The notes: generated from the sequence alone by a model not told the origin. Counted from the stretch's first letter, positions 31,897-39,617 are shown. The stretch is 42,021 nucleotides of DNA from Oscillospiraceae bacterium Zagget6 (GCA_001941075.1 MSHH01000029.1:1-42021), one strand, 5' to 3'. Translations and numbers: made by a program.

Positions 31897-33432
31897 TTAA
31901 TACCAATCGTGTTTTTCGTTGCGGTCAAGGGCGTTGATTTGTTCCATCTCCACATCGGTCAGCGCAAAACCAAACAGGTCAAGGTTTTCCCGGATATGCT
32001 CCGGGTCGCTGGAGCCTGGAATCACCACGACCCCTTTCTGCAAATTCCACCGCAAAATCACCTGCGCGGAGGAAACCCCATGCGCCTCGGCGATGGTGGT
32101 AATGGTTTCATCCCCCAGCAGCTCCGCTGTATGGCCCCGTCCGCCGAGAGGATACCAGCCCTGTACCACGATTCCCAGCGACTGAATATAGGGAATCACA
32201 TCGTTTTCCTGGTAATAGGGATGGATTTCGTTCTGCACCAGCGCCGGGGTGATATTCACCTGGGGCAGAAACTCCTCCAGTTCCTCTACATACCAGTTGG
32301 AAAGACCAATGGAGTGGACTTTGCCGTCTGCCACCGCCTGTTCCAGCGCCAGATACGCTTCCACATCGCCGTCCCCCGGATGGTGCAGAAGAATCATGTC
32401 GATGTAGTCCAGCCCCATTTTTTCCAGCGCTTCATCAATGGCTGCGGCGGCGTTGTCAAACTGGCTGGGATAGAGCTTGGTGATGACAAAGATTTCTTCC
32501 CGTGGCACGTCCGAATCACGGATGGCCTGCCCCACGGCGGCTTCGTTGCCGTACATATACGCGGTGTCGATCAACCTGCCGCCCGCCTCCAGCAGGGCCG
32601 CGATGGAAACGGCACATTCCTCATCGCTCAGGCTGTAGGTGCCAAGTCCCATGATGGGCATTTCGTAGCCGCTGTTGAGCAGTACGGTTTTTGTTTCAAA
32701 GTCAAATTCGCCCACGGTACGCGCCTCGCTTTCCGGTAATTCCAGACTATTGATCCATTCGACCACATCCGCTTCCGCTGCGTCCCCGGCGAACCGCTGT
32801 CCGTCCAGCCAGGTGACGGCGTCGGAACAGAGATCGTGCAGATTTTCGGCGCTGGAACCGATGCCGCTGCTGTGGGAAGTGCAAAAGGGGATGATGGTCA
32901 CGCCCGAAAAATCATAGCTCTCCAAAAAGGTGCTGATGATGCGTGGGGCCTGGCCGTGCCAGATGGGATAGCCGAGGAAAATTACGTCGTACTGCTCGAT
33001 ATTCTCCACGCTGCCGGAAATAGCGGGCCGGGCGGATGCGTCCGCCTGTTCCTGGTCAGCGCGTCCACCGGTATAATACGCCAAATCATCCTCCGTATAG
33101 GGGACTTCCGGCACAATTTCATAACTGTCCGCGCCGGTTGCGTTGACGATCCACTCTGCGATCTGTTCCGTCGTGCCGGTGCAGGAGAACCAGGCGACCA
33201 GAATGTTGCTGCCGGAGGAGGCGCCGTCGGAATCGGACGTTTCCTCTGCGGTTTCGTCTGTCTCCACGTCAGACGCTTCCCCGTCTGCTTCTTCCGGGGC
33301 GTCTGGTTGGGTTTCCGTGTCCACAATGGAGCTGCTTTCAGCAGCAGATGCTGAATTTGCACCATTCATGCCACAGGCTGCCAGCGCGGTCATCATGCAG
33401 AGGGAAAGAAACACTGCCATCCACCGTTTCAC
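31897..33432 (-). CDS. Exported flavodoxin / aldo-keto reductase fusion lipoprotein
   Basis: 511 aa from the GTG at 33432 (AGGAGGAATC upstream), whose first bases overlap the stop of the preceding 79-aa gene. Residues 1-20 are a lipoprotein signal ending LAAC (Cys20). Residues 21-73 are a Ser/Asp/Glu linker. About 75-228 is a flavodoxin domain (PF12682 type) with the FMN-phosphate loop SCTGTTEQ (83-90) and the YPIWHGQAPR loop. About 240-511 is an aldo/keto reductase with the tetrad Asp289, Tyr294, Lys319 and His350 (RLIDTAYMYGNE, VITKLYP, LLHHPGDG) and the NADPH-site motif IPGSSDPEHIREN. Each domain is common alone; joining them on a secreted lipoprotein is unusual because NADPH is not available outside. 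It is probably regulated by the divergent LysR. Confidence 0.9.
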   Translation of the reverse strand: MKRWMAVFLSLCMMTALAACGMNGANSASAAESSSIVDTETQPDAPEEADGEASDVETDETAEETSDSDGASSGSNILVAWFSCTGTTEQIAEWIVNATGADSYEIVPEVPYTEDDLAYYTGGRADQEQADASARPAISGSVENIEQYDVIFLGYPIWHGQAPRIISTFLESYDFSGVTIIPFCTSHSSGIGSSAENLHDLCSDAVTWLDGQRFAGDAAEADVVEWINSLELPESEARTVGEFDFETKTVLLNSGYEMPIMGLGTYSLSDEECAVSIAALLEAGGRLIDTAYMYGNEAAVGQAIRDSDVPREEIFVITKLYPSQFDNAAAAIDEALEKMGLDYIDMILLHHPGDGDVEAYLALEQAVADGKVHSIGLSNWYVEELEEFLPQVNITPALVQNEIHPYYQENDVIPYIQSLGIVVQGWYPLGGRGHTAELLGDETITTIAEAHGVSSAQVILRWNLQKGVVVIPGSSDPEHIRENLDLFGFALTDVEMEQINALDRNEKHDWY

Positions 33433-33668
33433 ACGATTCCTCCTTTTTTGCTGAGCCGATATACCAGATAGTCCAAACAGTCCAGTTTTTTCTGTTCCGC
33501 GTGAATATTCGTCAGCAGCTCCCGGCGGCTGCTTTGCAGGGTGCGCAGCAGCTCCCCGGTCCGGCCCTCCTGTTTCAGCAGGACGCAGCGGGCGACCATC
33601 TCCTCGCCAAAGCCGATGTCGATGAGATTTTCATAAAAGCACTGGGCTTCGTTGGTTGCCTCTGCCAT
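33429..33668 (-). CDS. Small conserved protein translationally coupled to the flavodoxin-AKR gene
   Basis: 79 aa, ATG at 33668 behind AGGAGGTGAGCAGCC. It reads FYENLIDIGFGEEMVARCVL, then LKQEGRTGELLRTLQSSRREL, and near the end KKLDCLDYLVYRLSKKG. A small helical protein with two conserved Cys. From memory, similar short proteins accompany aldo/keto reductase and flavodoxin genes in clostridia. Function unknown. Its stop overlaps the start of the fusion gene (GTGA), indicating one transcript. Confidence 0.75.
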   Translation of the reverse strand: MAEATNEAQCFYENLIDIGFGEEMVARCVLLKQEGRTGELLRTLQSSRRELLTNIHAEQKKLDCLDYLVYRLSKKGGIV

Positions 33669-33693
33669 GGCTGCTCACCTCCTTGCTGTCTCT

Positions 33694-33722
33694 ATTTTAA
33701 TTGAACGAGACAAAAATGGCAA
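33694..33722 (-). promoter_or_regulatory. Promoter of the small protein-flavodoxin-AKR operon
   Basis: Minus strand: TTGCCA (33722-33717), a 17-bp spacer and TAAAAT (33699-33694), 26 bp before the 79-aa gene start. Confidence 0.65.
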
Positions 33723-33749
33723 ATACTTTGTTTCTATTTCTGGTTATGC

Positions 33750-33791
33750 TTGAAAAGAATATCTGATTGCGCTATACTAAAGTGCAATCAG
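33750..33791 (+). promoter_or_regulatory. lysR promoter overlapped by a LysR-type palindrome
   Basis: TTGAAA (33750-33755), a 17-bp spacer and TATACT (33773-33778). The perfect 8-bp dyad CTGATTGC (33763-33770) / GCAATCAG (33784-33791) spans the -10, suggesting autorepression by the LysR protein and control of the divergent operon. Confidence 0.75.
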
Positions 33792-33808
33792 ACGATGGAG
33801 GGCGTATC

Positions 33809-34729
33809 ATGGAATTGCGGGTATTGCGTTATTTTATCGAGGTGGCCAGAGAGGGCAGCATTACAGGCGCGGCCAGGGCGCTGCACATCTCCCAGCCCAC
33901 CCTATCGAAGCAGCTCAAGGAGTTGGAAGCGGAGCTGGGGTGTAAGCTGTTCGTCCGGGGCAACTACAATGTGCGCCTGACAGAGGAGGGGATCTTGCTG
34001 CGCAAACGGGCGGAGGACATCTTGGACATGGCGGACAAGACCGTTGAAGAATTTCAGTCCCTGAACGATGTGACCGGCGGAGACGTGCGCATTGGCTGCG
34101 CGGAATCTTGGCTCATCCGCCACCTGGCCAGCGTCCTCAAGGAGTTCCGCCTGCACTATCCGGGGCTGCGGTTCCACATCACCAGCGGCGACACCCGCGT
34201 GGTAGTCAACGATCTGGAGCAGGGGCTGTCCGATTTTGCGGTCATCGTGGAGCCGCCCGACCTCTCGAAATACAATTACCTTTCTCTTCCGGGGTGCGAC
34301 ACCTGGGGGCTTTTGATGCGGACAGACAATCCACTGGCGCAGAAAACAGCCATTTGCCCGGCGGACTTGCAGGGGGTCCCCCTCATCAGCTCGCCTCAGT
34401 CCCTCCGCGCAGACCTGCCCAGGTGGTGCGGGGAGGCCGTTGACCAGCTGAACATGGTGGGGACCATCAATTTGTTTTACAACGGCTCGGTTTTCGTCCG
34501 GGAGGGGCTGGGGTGCCTGCTGGTGTTTGACCGGCTGGCGGATGTCAGCCCGGAGAGCGGACTGTGCTTCCGGCCCCTCTCCCCCAAGCTGGAGACGAAA
34601 ATGTATATCATCTGGAAAAAATATCAGGTTTTTACGCCCATTGCGGAGCGTTTGGTGGAGCTGTTGAAGGAGCGGTTTTCCGGGCAGCCGGAGGTCCCGG
34701 ACCGTCAGGAAACTGTCTCCCCCAACTAG
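33809..34729 (+). CDS. LysR-family regulator divergent from the flavodoxin-AKR operon
   Basis: 306 aa from the ATG at 33809 (GGAGGG upstream). Winged helix at 1-60: LRVLRYFIEVAREGSITGAA then RALHISQPTLSKQLKELEAELG. Effector domain from about 90 (DVRIGCAESWLIRHLASVLKEF). LysR proteins bind a dyad in the divergent promoter region and respond to a small ligand. The dyad at 33763-33791 is the likely site, and the exported reductase operon the likely target. The ligand is unknown. Confidence 0.9.
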   Translation: MELRVLRYFIEVAREGSITGAARALHISQPTLSKQLKELEAELGCKLFVRGNYNVRLTEEGILLRKRAEDILDMADKTVEEFQSLNDVTGGDVRIGCAESWLIRHLASVLKEFRLHYPGLRFHITSGDTRVVVNDLEQGLSDFAVIVEPPDLSKYNYLSLPGCDTWGLLMRTDNPLAQKTAICPADLQGVPLISSPQSLRADLPRWCGEAVDQLNMVGTINLFYNGSVFVREGLGCLLVFDRLADVSPESGLCFRPLSPKLETKMYIIWKKYQVFTPIAERLVELLKERFSGQPEVPDRQETVSPN

Positions 34730-34733
34730 AAAC

Positions 34734-34771
34734 CAGCGCCGCACCATCTCCTGGGAGACGGCACGGCGCTG
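34734..34771. terminator. Hairpin between convergent lysR and acyl-CoA dehydrogenase genes
   Basis: CAGCGCCG (34734-34741) pairs with CGGCGCTG (34764-34771), with ATCTCC/GGAGAC pairing partly inside. T-rich sequence is weak, so it is only a probable terminator. Confidence 0.5.
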
Positions 34772-34777
34772 TCATGA

Positions 34778-35923
34778 TTATTTGACCCCCATGGCCCCAG
34801 AGATCACCATGCGCTGCACCTCGCTGGTGCCCTCATAAATCTCCGTGATTTTGGCGTCCCGCAGGAACCGCTCGAAGGGATACTCGCCGGATACGCCGTC
34901 CACCCCCACAAGGTCGATGCAGCGGCGGGCGACATCCACAGCGGTTTCCGAGGCGAAGAGCTTTCCCATGGCGGCGTATTGCCCATAGGGTTCGCCGTCC
35001 TGCTTGGCCTGCGCTGCCCGTTGGACAAGGAGCCGGGCGGCGTCTACTTTGGTTTGCATATCCGCGAGCTGGAACTGGGTGTACTGGTATTTGGAAATCA
35101 GCTGTCCGTTCGTGCTGTGTTCCGTCACATATTTTTTGCAGCAGTCGATGGCTCCCTGTGCGATGCCGACCGCCTGCGCACCCACGCTGATGCGCCCGCC
35201 GTCCAAGGTGGTCAGCGCCGTCTTGAAGCCCTTCCCCAATTCGCCCAGCAGGTTTTCCTTGGGGATTTTGCAATCCTGGAACACCAGCTCGTAGGTGGCG
35301 GAGCCGCGGATGCCCATTTTCTTTTCTTTCTTGCCAAAGGTAAAGCCGGGCGTGCCTTTCTCCACCACAAAGGCGGAAATGCCCCTGCTCCTCTGGCTGG
35401 GGTCAGTCACAGCGCTGATAAAGTAGATGTCGGCGTAGTAACCGTTGGTGATAAAGATTTTGGAGCCGTTGAGCAACCAGTGGTCGCCCTTGTCCTCCGC
35501 CTTTGTGCGCTGGCCGCCGCCCAAATCCGTACCGGCTTCCGGTTCCGTGCATCCAAACGCGCCCAGCTTTTCCCCCTTCATCAGGGGCAGCAGGTATTTC
35601 TCCTTTTGCTCCGGCATACCAAGCACGGAGAGCGCAAAGGCCCCCAGAGAGTGGTGGGCGGCGAACATGATGGAGGTGGTGGCGCAGTATTTCGCCAGTT
35701 CCTCCACCATGGCGATATAGGCCAAATAGGAGTGTCCACCGCCGCCGACATCCTTCGGGTAGCAAGCCCCCATCAGATTCATCTCGCCCAAACGCTGGAA
35801 CGCCTCGGACGGGAATCGTTCCTGTTCGTCCAGCTCCGCCGCCAGCGGCGCGACCTCATTGACCGCAAACTCGTGGATTTGCGCCAACAGTCGGCGTTCT
35901 TCCCCCGTAAAATGAAAATCCAT
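34778..35923 (-). CDS. Short-chain acyl-CoA dehydrogenase (butyryl-CoA dehydrogenase-like)
   Basis: 381 aa from the ATG at 35923 with AGGAGGAAAAACA upstream; a 30-codon in-frame extension lacks a ribosome site. The order of motifs is standard: an N-terminal helical domain, the FAD-binding loop GAFGCTEPEAGTDLGG, WLLNGSKIFITNG, and the C-terminal YEGTSEVQRMVI with the catalytic Glu of short-chain enzymes. It reduces enoyl-CoA or oxidises acyl-CoA with an electron-transfer flavoprotein. No etfAB or crotonase genes are adjacent, so its pathway cannot be fixed here. A LysR gene diverges from it. Confidence 0.93.
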   Translation of the reverse strand: MDFHFTGEERRLLAQIHEFAVNEVAPLAAELDEQERFPSEAFQRLGEMNLMGACYPKDVGGGGHSYLAYIAMVEELAKYCATTSIMFAAHHSLGAFALSVLGMPEQKEKYLLPLMKGEKLGAFGCTEPEAGTDLGGGQRTKAEDKGDHWLLNGSKIFITNGYYADIYFISAVTDPSQRSRGISAFVVEKGTPGFTFGKKEKKMGIRGSATYELVFQDCKIPKENLLGELGKGFKTALTTLDGGRISVGAQAVGIAQGAIDCCKKYVTEHSTNGQLISKYQYTQFQLADMQTKVDAARLLVQRAAQAKQDGEPYGQYAAMGKLFASETAVDVARRCIDLVGVDGVSGEYPFERFLRDAKITEIYEGTSEVQRMVISGAMGVK

Positions 35924-35969
35924 TGTTTTTCCTCCTGTCATTTTTGAACGGGAGCTGTCCCTTCGGCGC

Positions 35970-35998
35970 TTGCCATCTCCCGCCCTCTGGGTTATAAT
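35970..35998 (+). promoter_or_regulatory. Promoter of the second lysR gene
   Basis: TTGCCA (35970-35975), a 17-bp spacer and a perfect TATAAT (35993-35998). The opposing acyl-CoA dehydrogenase promoter was not clearly identified. Confidence 0.75.
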
Positions 35999-36076
35999 AA
36001 CATCGAAAACCAATCAAAAAAAGCGAATGATTCAAAATGCAGGATTCGGCTTTTTCGCACAATTCAGGAGGATACG

Positions 36077-36994
36077 ATGGACACGAAAAATCTGACCACA
36101 CTGGTTACCATCATAGAGACCGGCAGCTTTCAAAAGGCGGCGGCGCAGCTCAATTACGCGCCTTCCACCGTTACGTCTCAGATACGGCAGCTGGAGGACG
36201 AACTCTCCTTGAAGCTGTTTGAAAAGGTGGGGCGAAAAATGGAACTGACCCAGGCGGGGCGGGACATCCTGCCGTTCGTCAGGGCCATTTTGCAAAACGT
36301 GGAGCAAATCAACAATTATCAAAAAGACCTCTCAGAAATCACGGGCACCCTGCGGCTGGTTGCACCGGACTCGATTTTTATCTATCTCATGCAGCCCATC
36401 ATCAAAGGAATTCTGTACGAGGCCCCCAGAATCAATCTGGTTTTCAATTCGCTCCCCTCGGAGGAAATCAACCAGGCCATCGTCAATGGAACTGCGGACA
36501 TTGGAATCGACTGCGATAAGGGCCACTTCCCGAATACGGTGGCGCATCTGCCCGGCAGACCATTCCAGGCGTGTTTGATCGCTTCGCCCTTTATGGCCCC
36601 AGATGAACGTGATTTCACCACCCCGCACCAGCGGAAAGCGGTCAGCATGATTCTGAACGAACCGTATGCAAATTATCAGAAAGGAATCTCTGCTTATTTT
36701 GACCGGAAGGACATTGTACTGAACCCCGACATGAAGCTGCAAAGCATCGAAGCAGTCAAAAGAAGTGTTATGAACAACCTGGGGATCGCCTACGTCCCAC
36801 AGTTTTCTGTGGAGGAGGAGCTGAAAAACGGTTCCCTGCTCCGATTGGAGACGGAGTTGGATGACAAATCGTTTCCGGGGGTAATTGTGTTTCACAAAAA
36901 CAGGTGGGTCAGTCCGCAGATGGAATTGGCATTTCGGATTTTGCAGGAGCAAATTGAGGTTGACTACAGCGGCTATGCCAGCAGCAGGCGCTGA
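36077..36994 (+). CDS. LysR-family regulator divergent from acyl-CoA dehydrogenase
   Basis: 305 aa, TCAGGAGGATACG before the ATG. The helix-turn-helix is clear (LVTIIETGSFQKAAAQLNYA, then PSTVTSQIRQLEDELSLKLF). The effector domain starts near residue 90 (TGTLRLVAPDSIFIYLMQPI). It probably controls the divergent acyl-CoA dehydrogenase; the ligand is unknown. GC content is below that of the core genes. Confidence 0.9.
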   Translation: MDTKNLTTLVTIIETGSFQKAAAQLNYAPSTVTSQIRQLEDELSLKLFEKVGRKMELTQAGRDILPFVRAILQNVEQINNYQKDLSEITGTLRLVAPDSIFIYLMQPIIKGILYEAPRINLVFNSLPSEEINQAIVNGTADIGIDCDKGHFPNTVAHLPGRPFQACLIASPFMAPDERDFTTPHQRKAVSMILNEPYANYQKGISAYFDRKDIVLNPDMKLQSIEAVKRSVMNNLGIAYVPQFSVEEELKNGSLLRLETELDDKSFPGVIVFHKNRWVSPQMELAFRILQEQIEVDYSGYASSRR

Positions 36995-37131
36995 CAGTGG
37001 AACTAAAATCATAAACTGGTTATCCCTTTTACTCAGCCACCGGTAAGGAGAGCATAGCGGCGTCCAGGTGGTCATGGAGGTCGGTCATAAAATTCCGCCT
37101 ATTGAAACGATAACAAAACTCATTCAGGTAA
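36995..37131. other. Intergenic stretch with a short minus-strand reading frame
   Basis: Only a 19-codon minus-strand frame (37088-37029: MTDLHDHLDAAMLSLPVAE) is seen, without ribosome site or recognisable family. It may be the tail of a lost gene. Nothing else was found before the hairpin and the tRNA fragment. Confidence 0.4.
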
Positions 37132-37165
37132 TCTGAAAGGTTCCGCTTCGGATTTCAGAACTTTT
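37132..37165 (+). terminator. Hairpin with T-run beside the tRNA fragment
   Basis: CTGAAAGGTTCCG pairs with CGGATTTCAG (TCCG/CGGA and CTGAAA/TTTCAG), followed by AACTTTTT. Probably a plus-strand terminator after the lysR gene. Confidence 0.6.
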
Positions 37166-37167
37166 TA

Positions 37168-37211
37168 TGGTTGCGGGGCCGGATTTGAACCAACGGCCTC
37201 CGGGTTATGAG
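37168..37211 (-). pseudogene. 3' fragment of a tRNA-Met(CAT) gene, probable attachment-site remnant
   Basis: The minus strand reads CTCATAACCCGGAGGCC, GTTGGTTCAAATCCGGC and CCCGCAACCA. That is an anticodon loop with CAT, the TTCAAAT T-loop with a paired T-stem, and an acceptor end with CCA. The 5' half is missing: the bases before the loop (TCATC) cannot pair with CCCGG. A clean 44-bp 3' tRNA fragment is the usual footprint of integrase-mediated insertion into a tRNA gene. An intact tRNA-Met would be expected at the other end of the island, to the right on the plus map and outside this window. Confidence 0.75.
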
Positions 37212-37256
37212 GATGACAACATTTGGATTCTCGCAAAATTGTTCCTGTACAGGCGT

Positions 37257-37348
37257 TTTCTGTGGGTTTAGAAAGCCTTTTCAGACATTTATACACGGTT
37301 CCGATACGCCGCAAACAGGAGCGTTTCGGTTGGGGTAAATTTGGGGCA
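37257..37348 (+). repeat. 94-bp direct repeat, copy 2
   Basis: Same block as 2483-2576 with one small indel and scattered changes. It lies 45 bp from the tRNA-Met fragment and 56 bp from the AlbA_2 gene stop. On the minus strand it can be read as PKFTPTETLLFAAYRNRV-stop. It may be a mobile-element terminus or the tail of a lost element gene. Confidence 0.8.
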
Positions 37349-37403
37349 GCGAGGCATTATCTTATGTCTTGATGGAAGGCTGTTCTACCTTTCAAATAAC
37401 TTT

Positions 37404-38843
37404 TCATTCAACCGCTCGATACTTCTGATGGGTACTCTTCGGTTTGCTGGGAATGGTCATTTCCAGTTTTCCTTCTTCCAGCAGGGGGCGAATATACCGC
37501 TCCATTGCGTAGCTGGCGGTCTTGAGTCCAAGAAATGCCGCTATTTCCTTCCTGGAGCGTGCTATCCTGCAAAAATCAAGCAGTGTAACATTCGTTGTTT
37601 TCTCCGCAGCAGTCTCAACCGTCTGCGTGTTATAGAAGGTCACGACAAATTCATCTCGGCGGTTTTCAAACACCGGTTCCGGCAGGTGGTGTGCAGCCAT
37701 CTCCCGGCGAATGGTGGGAATGCCTGAATAACGGTTTTCCGCACCGACCAGTACTTCTGTCATCACAGCCAAAGCAGGGTTCCTCTGGTCAGGGCGGGCA
37801 ACGCCCAACTGCTCGACTGTCATTCTCCCATATAAACCGCCGGGGCTGTGAATCTCCAGACGGTCTGCGAAGAAATTGATTTGGACCGGAGTTCCTTCTG
37901 TCAGTGGGCTGTAATCCCGATGAATCAGCGCATTCAGCACAGCTTCACGAATAGCTTCAATGGGATATTCTGTCCGGTCTTTTCGTTTGCCTGTTTCAGG
38001 GTCGATAATCGTCTGTACTTTCATATTGCGCTTACAAAATGTAATCGCGCCATCCACCATGTTCTTGATGGTCCCTTCCAGCCGTTTGTTATCCAGAAAC
38101 CTTGGGTCATTTCCATCGTGGTCTCCAATTTGCGTGCCGGGTACCACTACAGCTGTAATAGCCAACTGTGGCAGATAGCCCTGTGGATAAACACAGAAGT
38201 TCATGACTGCTGCCAGAGTGGGAACACCGCCGCAAGTGATATTCAGCATTTCCAGCGCCTGTTCCTCTGTCAGCTGTGCGAAGCCCGGACGTTCTATTCT
38301 TTTTTGCAGCAAATAGCTTTGAATTTGGTTTTCGTCCAACGTATTCATTGCTGCGCGTTCAATGGGACGCTCAGCATCGTGAAGATGCTTGCGGAATGCC
38401 TCAAAGCTGTACAATTCATAGTCTGTCATTGGCAGATCTGCATCACCCACACGGACATAAGACCCCTTTGTACGTCCCTTGCCCTTGTAATAACAGGGCC
38501 GCTCTGCAAAATCAACGCCGGGAATTTCAGCAGAGCAAATAGGATGTCCCTCAACTTCTGCTGCCGTAAACACAGCCCGAACAGGAGGTTCCATCTGATT
38601 GCACTGTTCCGTAACGCTCTTTTGAAGATCCTGTAAATCGTATACGCCGACTGGAGCAAAGTCCCGTTTTTCATCCAGTCCAAAAACGATCGTGCCTCCA
38701 TCGTCCTGGTTAGAGAAGCTGGAAAGCGTATCATACAACCGTTTCGGACAGCCGTCATGCGCCGCTTTCACTTCAATAGTTTGTCCCTCAGCCTTCTGGC
38801 GTAGAATCAAGTTAGTCAATTCAATCAAGTCACTCGTCAGCAT
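37404..38843 (-). CDS. AlbA_2 (Schlafen-type AAA_4) ATP-binding protein
   Basis: 479 aa, ATG at 38843 with AAGGAGGGATACC upstream. Residues about 15-130 are the AlbA_2 domain (PF04326): QTIEVKAAHDGCPKRLYDTL, then SSFSNQDDGGTIVFGLDE. The segment YPIEAIREAVLNALIHRDYS, followed by PVQINFFADRLEIHSPGG, marks the HATPase_c_4 ATP-binding part (about 290-370). The C-terminus looks like a winged helix (RSRKEIAAFLGLKTASYAME). Proteins of this type are common on genomic islands; they are called transcriptional regulators or ATP-dependent helicases without firm proof, and some act in phage defence. Low GC and the adjacent tRNA fragment support acquisition by transfer. Confidence 0.88.
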   Translation of the reverse strand: MLTSDLIELTNLILRQKAEGQTIEVKAAHDGCPKRLYDTLSSFSNQDDGGTIVFGLDEKRDFAPVGVYDLQDLQKSVTEQCNQMEPPVRAVFTAAEVEGHPICSAEIPGVDFAERPCYYKGKGRTKGSYVRVGDADLPMTDYELYSFEAFRKHLHDAERPIERAAMNTLDENQIQSYLLQKRIERPGFAQLTEEQALEMLNITCGGVPTLAAVMNFCVYPQGYLPQLAITAVVVPGTQIGDHDGNDPRFLDNKRLEGTIKNMVDGAITFCKRNMKVQTIIDPETGKRKDRTEYPIEAIREAVLNALIHRDYSPLTEGTPVQINFFADRLEIHSPGGLYGRMTVEQLGVARPDQRNPALAVMTEVLVGAENRYSGIPTIRREMAAHHLPEPVFENRRDEFVVTFYNTQTVETAAEKTTNVTLLDFCRIARSRKEIAAFLGLKTASYAMERYIRPLLEEGKLEMTIPSKPKSTHQKYRAVE

Positions 38844-39083
38844 GGTATCCCTCCTTATCCGCTTCCATTATAGCAAATCGTTTTGTTAAATTCAATCAAT
38901 TTTTGCAAGACGAACGAATAAATTTGCGTTAATTCGAAAAAATTTGATTAAATTAAAAAACTTCTCCTTAATTTAGTCAAATTTGATTCTACATTTCACG
39001 AATTCAAGAAAATCTTTGCCGTATTCTTTTAAGAACACTATGAAACAATTTGCTTTTCTTTCCTATTATAACGCGCTCTTTCA
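38844..39083. other. Very AT-rich upstream region of the AlbA_2 gene
   Basis: No gene is found. Several near-copies of AATTTGATTAAATT occur (around 38894, 38944, 38975), some in opposite orientation, such as TTAAATTCAATCAATTTT and TAGTCAAATTTGATT. They could be operator sites for the adjacent gene or simply reflect AT bias. Confidence 0.45.
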
Positions 39084-39458
39084 TCAGGTCGAAAAAGGCA
39101 GAGCCTCCAAAGCAATTCTTCGCCTCAGATGCTCTGCCTTTGTTATGATGACGGTGTCCATAGAAGAACCGCCGCCGATGGTGATCATATAGTCCGCGCC
39201 GGAGGCTTTGTAGGCTTCCACGCCGGTCTGGACGTTTTCGATAGTGGGGTTGGGCTTGATGTCGGAGTAGACCTCATAGTCCATGCCAGCCGCGTCCAGC
39301 AGGTCAGTGACCTTCTTGGTGACGTTGAACTTGACCAGGTCGGGGTCGGAGGCGATGAACGCCTTTTTCAGGCCCTTGGCCTGGACCAGGCCGGGGATCT
39401 CCTGAATGGCCCCCTTGCCGTGATAAGAAATGCCGTTGAGTACGAAACGATTGACCAT
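39084..39458 (-). pseudogene. Iron-containing alcohol dehydrogenase, N-terminal fragment
   Basis: From the ATG at 39458 (GCGAGG upstream) the product reads MVNRFVLNGISYHGKGAIQE, then KKAFIASDPDLVKFNVTKKV and ITIGGGSSMDT, typical of the fucO/lactaldehyde-reductase group of Fe-dependent alcohol dehydrogenases. After GGGSSMDT the family sequence stops and the frame runs through a terminator hairpin to a stop (124 aa against about 380). The Fe-binding C-terminal domain is absent, so activity is not expected. The deletion endpoint sits next to the terminator, which suggests loss of the 3' two thirds in one event. Confidence 0.85.
39092..39141 (-). terminator. Terminator inside the truncated alcohol dehydrogenase frame
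   Basis: AAAGGCAGAGC (39094-39104) and GCTCTGCCTTT (39131-39141) form a perfect 11-bp stem. On the minus strand TTTTTCG follows. Confidence 0.85.
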
Positions 39459-39525
39459 AATCGCATACCTCGCTTTCCTGTTGTGTATTGTTTGTAGCCT
39501 ATGTAGATGAATGGAATATTTTAAA

Positions 39526-39617
39526 GTGTGTCCGAAACAGCAGCTTTTGGCAAGAAGGAGTTCATCAGAGGGGACAAAGTTAAAAAACGGAAGCAACGGC
39601 TGTCATTCCGGACACAC
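39526..39617. repeat. 92-bp segment with inverted terminal repeats
   Basis: Begins GTGTGTCCG-AAACAGCAGC and ends with the inverse of GTGTGTCCGGAATGACAGC. Perfect 9-bp ends are followed by a weaker match. It lies upstream of the alcohol dehydrogenase remnant. It could be a miniature mobile element or a regulatory hairpin; clear target duplications are not visible. Confidence 0.5.

Noticed and set aside
37168..37216. A functional tRNA-Met gene
   Set aside because: The 5' half is missing and the bases before the anticodon loop cannot pair with CCCGG.
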